From the NCBI GenBank assembly GCA_039679805.1, contig JBDKUD010000374.1:1-12787 (forward strand): a stretch of DNA of 12,787 bases. Reading direction: 5' to 3'. Shown piece by piece: positions 1 to 7,665 of this stretch. The stretch is from JBDKUD01 sp039679805 (GTDB lineage: Bacteria; Bacillota; Syntrophomonadia; Syntrophomonadales; Syntrophomonadaceae). A model generated the notes under the pieces. That model did not search any database and was not told the origin of the DNA. It was given only the letters and a program-made list of their open reading frames with translations. Positions within the stretch are counted from its first letter, which is position 1, and the number at the start of each line of letters is the position of its first letter. Both the position numbers and the translations under genes were made by a program.

Positions 1-360
1 CGAGTTTTGTTAAATGGTAAGGAACTGGCTTTGGAGCCGTCACCCTTTTCGGAAAACGGTCACTGTATGGTAGCCCTGCGCCCGATGCTGGAAGCCATGG
101 GCGGGCAGGTGAACTGGGACCAGGAACGGCAGGAGGCTACGGCCGGCTGGTTAGGAAGGGCATTTATCATCAAAGCAGGAGCATCTGCAGCCCTGGTCAA
201 TGACCAGAATATTCCCCTGGGAGCAGAGGCACGGCTCCAGACAGGCCGACTACTGGTGCCGTTACGTTTTATCGCTGGAGTATGTGAGGCCGAGCTAGAG
301 TGGGATAGTACTACTGCAACCGCTTCCTTGCTATTACCTGGCGGGGACTCAACTCGGTGA
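1..360 (+). CDS. Stalk-domain protein (copper amine oxidase N-terminal-like domain), 3' end only
   Basis: The reading frame is open to the first base of the window, with sense codons Arg-Val before the TTG at position 7, so this is the C-terminal end of a longer protein and the true start is upstream. About 118 residues are visible. They contain two related half-repeats: MVALRPMLEAMGGQVNWD followed by an ATA-type strand, and LLVPLRFIAGVCEAELEWD followed by TATASL. The pattern of V-P/A-L-R, then a G-containing turn, then V/L-x-W-D is typical of the Cu_amine_oxidN1 'stalk' domain found on secreted and cell-wall proteins of Bacillota. The domain is thought to be structural and has no catalytic role of its own. 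The stop is TGA at 358-360. About 79 bases separate it from the M13 peptidase start; no clear terminator lies between them, so co-transcription is possible. What the missing N-terminal part does cannot be told. Confidence 0.75.
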   Translation, partial: RVLLNGKELALEPSPFSENGHCMVALRPMLEAMGGQVNWDQERQEATAGWLGRAFIIKAGASAALVNDQNIPLGAEARLQTGRLLVPLRFIAGVCEAELEWDSTTATASLLLPGGDSTR

Positions 361-439
361 CAGTGGGACGAGGTTGTTGTTGTGCTTAAATGACTAATTT
401 CAATGCTGAAAAAACGTGTTGATTGGAGGGTATCATAAC

Positions 440-2800
440 ATGAAGTTCACAAAAGGCAAAGTCCTCGCTTGGCTAGTAATGATAACGTTTTTCATTTCAG
501 TCAGCCCCGCTATGGTTGGGGCGGAGGATACACCTATTTATCTTACCCGGGGACAGGTTGCCAAGACGGTTTTAAATGCAGCTGATGACTATAATCCCGG
601 AATTTCAGAAAAGGATATCATGCAGGGCTTTGGGGATGGCTCTCCGCGGAAAGAAGAACTGGCCACTAAAGCACAGGCTCTGAGCATGATCAGCCGTGCA
701 TTTGGAAAACTCCCGTCGCCTCAGGGCAATAGTCTTAGAATGAGTGTCTTTGACCAACGTTATAATGACGTACCTGTTTGGGCTGCGGCAGCCATGGATA
801 AACTGCAAAAGGCCGGCATATTGTACAGCTCAGTGGAGGGAAAACTGGGGGCCAATGAAAATATAAGCGCAGCTGAACTTGATAATTTTATAAAAAGAAT
901 TTGGGCTCTGGAAGGAAGCAATTTAAAGGATGATTTTTATGCAACTGTAAATAAAGAATGGCTGGATAACTCAAAGATCCCTGCGGGCGAGGCCGGTAAC
1001 GGAACCATTGCTATAATGGGACAGGAAAGGGACCAACAAATTTCTGGTATTTTAGATACCCTGGCGCAAAAAGAATGGTCACCAGGAAGCAAAGAGCAGA
1101 AGCTGGCTGACTTTTATCAAAGTGTTCTTGATATGGATAGCCGAAATGAACAGGGGATAGAACCAATCAAGAAATATCTTCAAGCTTATGAAGATGCAGA
1201 GAGCCTGGAACAATTGATTCAGACTGACATCGATGTAAAGCGGGCGACAGGTTATGGCCAGTTACTGTACTATGAGGTATATGCAGACGCCAAGGACAGC
1301 TCTAAAAATATTATGTATCACCAAGCCCTGATACCTACCTGGGAGAAGGATATATATACATCTTCGGACAAACAGAAGGCCTGTATCTATTTTATTGCGC
1401 GACTGCTGACACTGTCCGGAGAAAACCAAGCAATCGCTCAGGCCGAAGCTGAAAAAATATTTACCCTGGAAAAAGAACTGTCGGCGAATCGTCTGGACCC
1501 TGAGGAGTATTATGACAGCGAAAAGACCTATAATATTTATACCTTGGATCAACTAGAGTCCCTTTATTCCAACTTTGATGTAAAGAAAACCATTACCGGC
1601 ACAGGTTATAGTTTACCTGATCAGGTTTTAGTAATGGATAAAGATTTGCTGTTAAAATCAGCTCAGTATTTTAACCAAGGGCATTTGGAACTAATAAAAA
1701 GCTATGCCAAGTATAAATTCATTTATGCCGCCGGTCCTGCTCTTGCAAACGATTTTACCAAGGCGGCTCAGGATTTTGAGGCCGATGTCTATGGTGTGGA
1801 AGGAATTAAAACCAATAAGCAGATGGCGGCAACTACCGTCCAGAATTATATGCCCGACTATTTGGGAGAAATTTATGCAGAAAGATACTTTTCTGAACAA
1901 GCCAAACAGGATGTAAAAAGGATGGTTGCAAACTTTATTGCGGTATATAAACAGAAGATCAGCAACCTGGACTGGATGAGTAAAGAAACCAAACAAAGAG
2001 CTCTAAAAAAACTGGATACGATGAATGTAAAAATCGGCTATCCGGATAAATGGCCGGCAACACTGGATAACATAACCATCAAGTCTTATGCCGATGGCGG
2101 CAGTTATTTTGATAATGTGTGCCAAATCAACCTTGCTGATATGAAGGAAAATATAGCACGGCAAAGCCAACCGGTAGATAAGAGTACCTGGGAAATGAAC
2201 GTCTATGAAGTAAATGCCTATTACAATCTTTTCAACAACGAAATTGTATTCCCCGCCGGAATATTACAGGCACCTTTTTATAGTAATAATGCCTCGCCAG
2301 CCGCAAATTTTGGTGGAATCGGGGTGGCCATTGCTCATGAAATCAGTCATGCTTTTGATACCTCCGGATCAAAATATGATGAAAAAGGCAATTTAAGCAA
2401 CTGGTGGACAGAAGATGATTATCGGCAGTTTAAAGAAAAAGCCAAGCAGGTGGAAAAGTTCTATGATGGTTTGGAGATTGCTCCGGGGATTGAAAACAAC
2501 GGGGAGCTGACCCTTTCTGAGAATATCGCCGACCTCGGAGGTATTTCATGTTCCTTACAGGTATTGTCAGAATCCAAAAATCCTGATTATCAAGCATTTT
2601 TTAAATCGTATGCCATCACTTGGGCCCAAACCTACAGCCGGGAAAAGGCCGATAACTTAAGCAAAAATGATGTGCATAGCAATAGAAAAATCAGGGCTAA
2701 TCGGACTATAGTGAATTGTGAAGAATTTAATAAGGCCTTTGATATTACCACAACAGATGGCATGTATGTACCTCCAGCAGAAAGGGTAGGTATTTGGTAG
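440..2800 (+). CDS. Secreted M13-family zinc metallopeptidase with N-terminal SLH region
   Basis: A 786-residue protein related to PepO/neprilysin, which cleave peptides as zinc endopeptidases. The ATG at 440 was chosen because GGAGGG lies 9 bases upstream and the next residues form a signal peptide (MKFTKGK, then a hydrophobic stretch, then a VGA cleavage site near residue 29). Residues about 32-145 contain SLH-like sequence: YNDVPVWAAAAMDKLQKAGI, a GxxGAN turn and an E-containing helix. This suggests non-covalent attachment to the cell wall. The M13 N-terminal domain starts at DDFYATVNKEWL. Catalytic features are all present: substrate-binding NAYY (N592), VFPAGIL, zinc motif HEISH (H633, E634, H637), ENIADLGG with third ligand E694 and D698, and a C-terminal D744-x-H746-x5-R752 motif matching the neprilysin D-x-H...R motif. 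The protein ends in the family's IW. It appears intact and active. Its substrate is unknown; peptide scavenging or processing at the cell surface is inferred. Confidence 0.93.
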   Translation: MKFTKGKVLAWLVMITFFISVSPAMVGAEDTPIYLTRGQVAKTVLNAADDYNPGISEKDIMQGFGDGSPRKEELATKAQALSMISRAFGKLPSPQGNSLRMSVFDQRYNDVPVWAAAAMDKLQKAGILYSSVEGKLGANENISAAELDNFIKRIWALEGSNLKDDFYATVNKEWLDNSKIPAGEAGNGTIAIMGQERDQQISGILDTLAQKEWSPGSKEQKLADFYQSVLDMDSRNEQGIEPIKKYLQAYEDAESLEQLIQTDIDVKRATGYGQLLYYEVYADAKDSSKNIMYHQALIPTWEKDIYTSSDKQKACIYFIARLLTLSGENQAIAQAEAEKIFTLEKELSANRLDPEEYYDSEKTYNIYTLDQLESLYSNFDVKKTITGTGYSLPDQVLVMDKDLLLKSAQYFNQGHLELIKSYAKYKFIYAAGPALANDFTKAAQDFEADVYGVEGIKTNKQMAATTVQNYMPDYLGEIYAERYFSEQAKQDVKRMVANFIAVYKQKISNLDWMSKETKQRALKKLDTMNVKIGYPDKWPATLDNITIKSYADGGSYFDNVCQINLADMKENIARQSQPVDKSTWEMNVYEVNAYYNLFNNEIVFPAGILQAPFYSNNASPAANFGGIGVAIAHEISHAFDTSGSKYDEKGNLSNWWTEDDYRQFKEKAKQVEKFYDGLEIAPGIENNGELTLSENIADLGGISCSLQVLSESKNPDYQAFFKSYAITWAQTYSREKADNLSKNDVHSNRKIRANRTIVNCEEFNKAFDITTTDGMYVPPAERVGIW

Positions 2801-2802
2801 GA

Positions 2803-2824
2803 CTAATGTTAAATTAGATTTTTT
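2803..2824 (+). terminator. Weak possible terminator after the M13 peptidase gene
   Basis: Just after the TAG stop, CTAAT (2803-2807) and ATTAG (2813-2817) can form a short AT-rich stem with a 5-base loop, followed by six T residues (2819-2824). The stem has only five pairs, so termination would be inefficient; the position and T-run are the main support. Confidence 0.3.
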
Positions 2825-2873
2825 GCGGAGTATCTCCCCAATAATTTGGTTGTTTAAGAAAGGTGATTCAGGA

Positions 2874-3323
2874 ATGCTTTATGAACAAATCTTGCATAGT
2901 GCTTATATCTACGAGCATATTGTTGAAAGTATGCATGATGGTGTTATTACCATCGATAATTCAGGAACAATAACCACTGTCAATCCATCTGCGGCCAAAA
3001 TCCTGGAAATTAATAAAGACGATATATTGAACAAAAAATACGCTGAGATTTTTATTCAGTATCCTGAAAACGATGATTTTAACCAGACGGTTCTGGATGC
3101 AGTTTATAAATCTTTCATGAGCCATCACAAAATTTGTAACTACTACACCGGCAAAAAAACGAAATTCCTTTTCGTTACAACATCATTTTTGAAAATTAAC
3201 GATGGTAATGAAAGCAGAACCGTAGGAGTAAATATTGTTTTTAGCGATATTACCGAACTACAGGTACTCCGTAATGCGGATGTAGCCAGGAGAATAAAGT
3301 TTAGTGGTATCCTTAAAGTATAG
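2874..3323 (+). CDS. Stand-alone PAS-domain protein, probably truncated sensor
   Basis: A 149-residue cytoplasmic protein. The ATG at 2874 has AAAGGTGA about 8 bases upstream; a TTG further upstream (2823) would overlap the T-run and has no binding site. Residues about 12-130 form one PAS domain: the helix HIVESMHDG, strand VITIDNSGTI, the TVNPSAAKILEI segment, and the closing strand VGVNIVFSDITELQ. Such domains bind small ligands or cofactors and normally regulate an attached kinase, cyclase, GGDEF, sigma-54-activator or phosphatase module. Here the protein stops only about 20 residues after the DIT motif, just where the connecting helix to an output domain would begin (VLRNADVARR). No output domain is visible in the following bases in any frame. 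It may be a genuine single-domain adaptor or the remnant of a broken sensor; I favour the latter weakly. It is 73 bases downstream of the peptidase gene. Confidence 0.75.
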   Translation: MLYEQILHSAYIYEHIVESMHDGVITIDNSGTITTVNPSAAKILEINKDDILNKKYAEIFIQYPENDDFNQTVLDAVYKSFMSHHKICNYYTGKKTKFLFVTTSFLKINDGNESRTVGVNIVFSDITELQVLRNADVARRIKFSGILKV

Positions 3324-3400
3324 TCATAAAAATCGCTTAACTGGTAATAGATAAACAATTAATTCTGCAGGAATTCCGCCCTGTATCTGTGTTTATGCCT

Positions 3401-3420
3401 CAATAATACTACTATTATTG
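3401..3420. repeat. AT-rich inverted repeat upstream of the cstA-like gene
   Basis: CAATAATA (3401-3408) and TATTATTG (3413-3420) are perfect 8-base inverted arms around a 4-base loop. The stem lacks G and C except at its end, so it is a poor terminator on its own; TTTAG follows. It sits between the PAS gene and the transporter gene. Confidence 0.35.
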
Positions 3421-3454
3421 TTTAGTTCAGACCTTTCAAAAATGAATGTCGAGT

Positions 3455-3471
3455 CAGATCAAATTTGTCTG
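3455..3471. promoter_or_regulatory. Near-palindrome just upstream of the cstA-like gene, possible operator
   Basis: CAGATCAAATTTGTCTG is an 8+8 palindrome apart from one extra T at 3459. It ends 28 bases before the start codon, close enough to act as a regulator site or an mRNA hairpin near the ribosome binding site. No known motif is recognised and no convincing promoter was found next to it. Confidence 0.3.
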
Positions 3472-3499
3472 GCAGTAAGTACCTAAGGAGAGGATTGGG

Positions 3500-5296
3500 A
3501 TGCATGCATTAACACTAATTGTAATAGCAGCGCTGGTTTACGTATTAGCTTATCGTTTCTATGCCGCCTTTATAGCGGCCAAAGTTTTGACTTTGGACAC
3601 CATGAAATCTACTCCGGCGCAGCTATATAATGACGGTCACGACTTTTCGCCTACTAATCGCTGGGTGGTTTTTGGTCACCATTTTGCGGCCATAGCCGGG
3701 GCAGGTCCGTTAATTGGACCGGTTCTGGCAGCACAATTTGGCTATTTACCCGGCTATTTATGGATACTTGTCGGAGCCGTTACAGCTGGAGCAGTACATG
3801 ATATGGTTATATTGTTTGCTTCGGTACGACATGAAGGACAATCGTTAGCGGAAATAGCCCGCCAGGAGTTGGGGGGATTTTCCGGGAAGCTGGTGTCGGT
3901 GGCTATTCTTTTCTTTATTATCATAATTTTGACGGCGGTAGGGGTAACGGTGGTGAATGCTCTCTATCAAAGCCCCTGGGGAGTGTTTACCGTTGGATTT
4001 ACATTTCCGGTTGCTATCCTGGTAGGGGTTTATTTAAAATGGCTGCGCCCTGGACATATTGGTGAAGCTACCTTTATTGGAGTTGTGCTCGTGCTGCTGG
4101 GAGTAGTTCTGGGACCATATGTTCAAAGCTCGTCCCTGGCTCAATATTTAAGCCTGAGCAAAAACCAGCTTTCTATAATAATACCCATTTATGGATTCTT
4201 GGCAGCGGTTTTGCCGGTGTGGCTGCTTCTAATTCCACGCGACTATTTAAGCTCCTATATGAAGATCGGAACGATTCTTCTGCTGGCAGTGGGAGTAATA
4301 CTGATTAATCCGGTTTTGCAGATGCCTGCCTGTACCAGTTTTGTAGGCGGTGGGGGTCCTATTGTACCTGGCAAGGTATGGCCATTTATGTTTATTACCA
4401 TTGCCTGCGGAGCACTTTCGGGGTGGCATTCCCTGGTGTCTTCGGGAACCACCCCCAAATTGGTAAGCAATGAGGCGGATGTAAAAATGATTGGTTACGG
4501 AGCCATGTTAACGGAGGGATTTGTAGCTATAATGGCCTTAATTGCTGCTTCAGTACTGTCTCCGGGCGATTATTTTGCGATTAATAGTACTCCCGAGGTT
4601 TTTGCCAAATTGGGGATGAATATTCAAGATTTATCTATACTTTCTCAGGCAATCGGTGAAGAATTAGCCGGACGAACCGGGGGGGCAGTTTCTCTGGCTG
4701 TAGGTATGACCCATATCTTTTCGGGTTTTGGAGCAATGGAAAATTTAATGAGCTACTGGTACCATTTTGCTATTATGTTTGAAGCTCTCTTTATTCTTAC
4801 CTTAATTGATGCCGGTACCAGAATCGGGCGATATTTACTGCAGGAATTAGGAGGGGCTATATATAAGCCACTTAAAGATCCCGGGTGGTGGCCGGGAATC
4901 TTAATTACCAGTGCGGCCTTTACATACGCCTGGGGTTATCTTTTATATGGGGGTACTATTGCAACTATCTGGCCGCTTTCCGGTGTGGCTAATCAATTAG
5001 TGGCCGCTATTGCGCTGGCGATTGGTACAACTATGATAATAAGAATGGGCCGGGCCAAATACTCCTGGGTCACCCTGATCCCTTTGGCGTTTATAAGCGT
5101 GACTACTATTACCGCTGGCTATCAGAATATAGTATTGAATTATCTGCCTCAACAAAATTATCTATTAGCTGGTATTACGGGATTGCTTCTTATAATGGTA
5201 ATAGCTATTATAATTCAATCCTTAAGAAAATGGGTGACTTTACTTGGTGATAATGCAAATATCGTGGATAAAGGTATAAGGCAACATAGTATATAA
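3500..5296 (+). CDS. cstA: CstA-family carbon-starvation transporter
   Basis: A 598-residue polytopic membrane protein of the CstA family. Characterised enterobacterial members CstA and BtsT (YjiY) take up pyruvate, and peptide uptake has also been proposed for CstA. The start is supported by AAGGAGAGG (3485-3493), ending 6 bases before the ATG. Family hallmarks are near the N-terminus: NRWVVFGHHFAAIAGAGPLI, then GPVLAAQFGYLPGYLWI and HDMVILFASVRHEGQSLAEI. Later come a GALSGWHSLVSSGTTPK segment and GGTIATIWPLSGVANQLVAA in the C-terminal region. Numerous hydrophobic segments run to residue about 575, followed by a short hydrophilic tail. The length is about 100 residues shorter than the enterobacterial proteins because the C-terminal region is compact. 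No LytS/LytTR-type regulators sit beside it, unlike the enterobacterial BtsT arrangement. The substrate (pyruvate, amino acids or peptides) cannot be decided from sequence. Confidence 0.93.
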   Translation: MHALTLIVIAALVYVLAYRFYAAFIAAKVLTLDTMKSTPAQLYNDGHDFSPTNRWVVFGHHFAAIAGAGPLIGPVLAAQFGYLPGYLWILVGAVTAGAVHDMVILFASVRHEGQSLAEIARQELGGFSGKLVSVAILFFIIIILTAVGVTVVNALYQSPWGVFTVGFTFPVAILVGVYLKWLRPGHIGEATFIGVVLVLLGVVLGPYVQSSSLAQYLSLSKNQLSIIIPIYGFLAAVLPVWLLLIPRDYLSSYMKIGTILLLAVGVILINPVLQMPACTSFVGGGGPIVPGKVWPFMFITIACGALSGWHSLVSSGTTPKLVSNEADVKMIGYGAMLTEGFVAIMALIAASVLSPGDYFAINSTPEVFAKLGMNIQDLSILSQAIGEELAGRTGGAVSLAVGMTHIFSGFGAMENLMSYWYHFAIMFEALFILTLIDAGTRIGRYLLQELGGAIYKPLKDPGWWPGILITSAAFTYAWGYLLYGGTIATIWPLSGVANQLVAAIALAIGTTMIIRMGRAKYSWVTLIPLAFISVTTITAGYQNIVLNYLPQQNYLLAGITGLLLIMVIAIIIQSLRKWVTLLGDNANIVDKGIRQHSI

Positions 5297-5312
5297 TAGA
5301 AAAGTAAGATTA

Positions 5313-5339
5313 AGCGGGCAATACGTCCCTACGCCCGCT
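5313..5339. terminator. GC-rich hairpin at the convergent end of the cstA-like and GNAT genes
   Basis: AGCGGGC (5313-5319) and GCCCGCT (5333-5339) form a perfect 7-pair GC-rich stem with a 13-base loop, lying in the 41-base gap between two convergent genes and overlapping the TAG stop of the GNAT gene. On the minus strand it is followed by a T-rich stretch (TTAATCTTACTTTTC); on the plus strand no T-run follows. It could therefore act mainly on the acetyltransferase transcript, or as a stabilising end for the transporter mRNA. Confidence 0.5.
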
Positions 5340-6192
5340 ACCCCAATTCGAGACTGGTTACTCCGTAAATTTTGCATAAGTCAACCGGTAAAGGTTCTCC
5401 TCTATACATACGCGCGGTTTCAAATACCGGTTTCATCTTGAAACTTTTGGCCAGTTGCAGAGCACAAGCGTTAACTTCCGGAATATCAAGAAATACCGGA
5501 GAATCGACGCGAATATGACTTATTAATGCCTTCAATATTACTTCCGCAATATTTTTATTATCAGCAAACAAGGGACCAATTCTATACCCATTACGGCATG
5601 CTCTAATGACCCCATACCCTTTAAGCTGCCCATCGCTTATATATCCCAAGGCTGCCCCGCCATATGGCTTTATCCATCTTTTTATAAATTCGGGTCTGGA
5701 AGCAGGAAACACCAGTATATCATAGCTTAACAGGTCAGCCAAAGGAAGCGCCGCAAGATCAACTATTTCTTTTAATGGGGCACTACTATAATCGTTACTG
5801 ATACCCTCAAAGCGAAAGTTGTGGTAGGCAGTTTTAAAGCCTGATTTTGTATAATTATTCTCCTGAGCTAATACGCCATCCAAGCCGATAAGCCGGTTGC
5901 CTAAATAATCCATGGCGGCTTTCCACAATTGAATACCATAGCCTTGTCCCCGATATTCCGGTTTGACTATATAAAAACCCATAAAACCAAAAGAATCACC
6001 ATAGGTTACTGCCGAAATACATCCTATGGGCTTACCGGCAAGTTCGCCAATCAAAAAACCGTGAGGATCACTATTGTAAAAACAATCGGCATCTTTTATC
6101 CCCGGATTCCAACCTTCGTCAGCTGCCCAACCTATGGCTATTTCAACATCTTCCCGATTCATATTGCGAATCATATAGTTTTTTAGCACCAT
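5338..6192 (-). CDS. GNAT-family N-acetyltransferase with C-terminal Acetyltransf_18-like domain
   Basis: A 284-residue soluble enzyme expected to transfer an acetyl (or other acyl) group from acyl-CoA to an unknown amine. The ATG at 6192 was preferred over a TTG at 6201 because AGGAAAG lies 9 bases upstream of it. The N-terminal half is a GNAT fold: IRNMNREDVEIAIGWAADEG, then FLIGELAGKPIGCISAVTYG, and the acetyl-CoA pyrophosphate loop VKPEYRGQGYG with R-G-Q-G-Y-G at residues 81-86. The C-terminal half ends in ARMYRGEPLPVDLCKIYGVTSLELG. That resembles the second domain of YitH-like two-domain GNATs, where R-M-x-x-G and the final G-x-T-S-x-E-x-G are recurrent. It is convergent with the transporter gene and divergent from the binding-protein/phosphatase operon. 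The substrate cannot be inferred. Confidence 0.9.
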   Translation of the reverse strand: MVLKNYMIRNMNREDVEIAIGWAADEGWNPGIKDADCFYNSDPHGFLIGELAGKPIGCISAVTYGDSFGFMGFYIVKPEYRGQGYGIQLWKAAMDYLGNRLIGLDGVLAQENNYTKSGFKTAYHNFRFEGISNDYSSAPLKEIVDLAALPLADLLSYDILVFPASRPEFIKRWIKPYGGAALGYISDGQLKGYGVIRACRNGYRIGPLFADNKNIAEVILKALISHIRVDSPVFLDIPEVNACALQLAKSFKMKPVFETARMYRGEPLPVDLCKIYGVTSLELG

Positions 6193-6221
6193 TAACACCA
6201 ACTTTCCTATTTAAGATTCAG

Positions 6222-6249
6222 TTAATATAGATTTAATAATCAGTCCCAA
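6222..6249 (-). promoter_or_regulatory. Possible vegetative promoter for the GNAT gene
   Basis: Read on the minus strand, TTGGGA (6249-6244) and TATTAA (6227-6222) are separated by 16 bases and lie 30-57 bases upstream of the proposed ATG. Both boxes match the sigma-A consensus only partly, so this is a weak call. Confidence 0.3.
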
Positions 6250-6287
6250 CCGAAGGGAATAATCTGTTGAATAATTTCTAAGATATT

Positions 6288-6301
6288 TCCTTATATAAGG
6301 A
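6288..6301. promoter_or_regulatory. Perfect 14-base palindrome TCCTTATATAAGGA, possible operator
   Basis: The palindrome is perfect over 14 bases. TTGAAT lies upstream at 6267-6272, and the central TATATA is 19 bases away, so the site might overlap a weak -10 box. The distance to the downstream start codon is about 340 bases. The match to a known operator class was not established. Confidence 0.3.
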
Positions 6302-6307
6302 GAACAC

Positions 6308-6326
6308 AAAAATATTTAATATTTTT
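6308..6326. repeat. AT-rich inverted repeat, 9-base arms
   Basis: AAAAATATT (6308-6316) and AATATTTTT (6318-6326) are perfect arms around one T. It begins 7 bases after the 14-base palindrome. The right arm ends in five T residues, so the element could weakly terminate transcription on either strand or be a bent-DNA or protein-binding site. Confidence 0.35.
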
Positions 6327-6546
6327 GCGACAAATCAATGATATTTCGGCTTTAGTCTGTTTTCTAGAAGGGAACGGAGCTTTTTAATATTAATACGCTA
6401 ATTTTACCTATAGTTCCTGCATTTGGTTGTAATTTTTCGCGGCTAAAAATTAATATTAGGTAGAAATTGGTACTAATTAGACAGAACTGGCAGGAGAAGT
6501 ATTAATAAAAGCGAAAACCTAAATTAGGAATACTTATGAGATACAA

Positions 6547-6584
6547 TTTGCTGCAACGGGAATCTAGAGCTATTGTGCAGCAAA
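6547..6584. promoter_or_regulatory. 9-base inverted repeat over a possible promoter of the binding-protein operon
   Basis: TTTGCTGCA (6547-6555) and TGCAGCAAA (6576-6584) are perfect inverted arms separated by 20 bases. Within them, TTGCTG (6548-6553) and TATTGT (6571-6576) are spaced by 17 bases and could be weak -35 and -10 boxes, about 65 bases before the ATG at 6643. If so, the arms would place a dimeric regulator across the promoter. Alternatively the arms form an RNA hairpin in the leader. Confidence 0.3.
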
Positions 6585-6642
6585 GGCCAAATTATTTTAC
6601 TAATACGGTACACCCTGGTATTAATCAGGAAGGAAATAGAAC

Positions 6643-7665
6643 ATGAACATTGGAAAAATGAGACCAGTTATTTTCTGGATCATATGCTTAATGCTGCTAG
6701 GCTCGTGTTTATTGCATCCATTTGGTATATGGGCGGTGAATGCAAATGCTCCGCTTACCCCAGTGAACATGATTGTGCAATGGGTGCCGCAATCACAGTT
6801 TGCTGGTTACTATGTTGCCCTTGAAAAGGGATTCTACCGCCGGGAAGGGCTGGATGTGCATATGATTAGAGGTGGCCCCGATCAGGATCCGGGACAGTAC
6901 CTGGCATCAGGCCAAGCTGAGTTCGCCACGGCATTTCTGACCGGAGCATTAAGTTATCGGGAAAATGGCATCCCGGTTGTAAATTTGGCCCAGGTGGTAA
7001 ATCGCTCTAATCAGGTGGTAATAGCCTGGAAGGATAAGAAAATAGATGCGGTAAAGGATCTCAATGGAAGAAGAATAAGCGTATGGGAAGGTGGGTTCAG
7101 GCCGGGCTTTTTAGCGTTTTTCCAGGCTAATCAGGTCAACCCGGTTATAATTCCTCAGTACTATTCCGTGAGCCTTTTCCTTTTGCGGGGAGTAGATGCG
7201 TGTGTATCCATGTATTACAACGAGTATCACATGCTTTATCAATCAGGCATCAATGCCGAGGAGCTTAGCACCTTTCTATTACGAGACTACGGCTTTGGTT
7301 TTCCGGAAGATGGCATATATTGCCTGGAAAAAACCTACCAGAATAACCCCAAGCTTTGTCAGGCATTTGTTAAGGCATCCCTGGATGGTTGGAGCTATGC
7401 TGGCGCACACCCGGAGGAGGCTCTAGATATAGTTATGAAATATGTGCGGGAGGCTAACGTACCTACTAACCGCGAACATATGAAATGGATGCTTAATTCT
7501 ATACTGCCAACTATTATCCCAGGTCCTGAAGATAAATGGCAGATGGGTAAACTGGATCCTGCCGACTACCAAAAAACTGTGCAATTGATGCAGGAACAGG
7601 GACAAATAAAGTCGGCTCCTTCCTATGAGGTGTTTAGAGGGGAGGGAATAGCCGATGCTCCGTAA
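6643..7665 (+). CDS. Secreted NMT1/THI5-like substrate-binding protein
   Basis: A 340-residue extracytoplasmic binding protein. AGGAAGGA (6627-6634) lies 8 bases before the ATG. Residues 8-32 are a hydrophobic export signal; LLGSC (cysteine 22) could be an atypical lipobox, otherwise cleavage near VNA (32-34) is expected. The mature part has the NMT1/SsuA family opening QWVPQSQFAGYYVALEKGFY, then the REGLDV motif. Later comes GVDACVSMYYNEYHML (183-198) and a YGFGFPEDGIYC segment (216-227). Related proteins deliver thiamine precursors (ThiY), sulfonates (SsuA) or nitrate-type ligands to ABC transporters. No permease or ATPase is adjacent. Instead the gene overlaps by 11 bases with a Cache-HAMP-SpoIIE phosphatase gene, which points to a role in sensing. 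The ligand is unknown; the ThiY-like opening makes a pyrimidine or other small metabolite possible, but this is inference. Confidence 0.88.
   Translation: MNIGKMRPVIFWIICLMLLGSCLLHPFGIWAVNANAPLTPVNMIVQWVPQSQFAGYYVALEKGFYRREGLDVHMIRGGPDQDPGQYLASGQAEFATAFLTGALSYRENGIPVVNLAQVVNRSNQVVIAWKDKKIDAVKDLNGRRISVWEGGFRPGFLAFFQANQVNPVIIPQYYSVSLFLLRGVDACVSMYYNEYHMLYQSGINAEELSTFLLRDYGFGFPEDGIYCLEKTYQNNPKLCQAFVKASLDGWSYAGAHPEEALDIVMKYVREANVPTNREHMKWMLNSILPTIIPGPEDKWQMGKLDPADYQKTVQLMQEQGQIKSAPSYEVFRGEGIADAP

Larger units (their letters stand above)
6193..6642. other. Divergent intergenic region (about 450 bases) with several inverted repeats, no gene
   Basis: This AT-rich stretch separates the divergent GNAT gene and the binding-protein/phosphatase operon. 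I see no coding capacity that resembles a protein and no tRNA. It holds several dyad elements: TCCTTATATAAGGA (6288-6301), a 9-base inverted repeat (6308-6326), AAGTATT/AATACTT (6497-6503 with 6529-6535) enclosing CCTAA-A-TTAGG (6518-6528), and TTTGCTGCA/TGCAGCAAA (6547-6584). For a two-gene operon this is a long leader and suggests regulated transcription. Because the downstream protein resembles thiamine-precursor binding proteins, I looked for a thiamine pyrophosphate riboswitch and found no CUGAGA-type core. Confidence 0.6.

Noticed and set aside
390..422. Ten-codon leader ORF (ATG to TGA) just before the M13 gene
   Set aside because: No well-placed ribosome binding site and no attenuator-like pattern; such short frames are expected by chance.
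416..439. Eight-residue N-terminal extension of the M13 peptidase from a TTG start
   Set aside because: No ribosome binding site precedes the TTG. The ATG at 440 has GGAGGG at the right distance and starts directly with a good signal peptide.
6480..6510. Sigma-54 type promoter around TGGCAGG
   Set aside because: The -24 half looks suggestive, but there is no GC-containing -12 element at the required spacing.
6400..6642. Thiamine pyrophosphate riboswitch upstream of the NMT1/THI5-like gene
   Set aside because: The leader lacks a CUGAGA core and the paired partner motif expected of that riboswitch; only simple inverted repeats are present.
6573..6824. Overlapping plus-strand frame covering the start of the binding-protein gene
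   Set aside because: It has no ribosome binding site. The overlapping frame from 6643 has a strong one, a signal peptide and clear family similarity.
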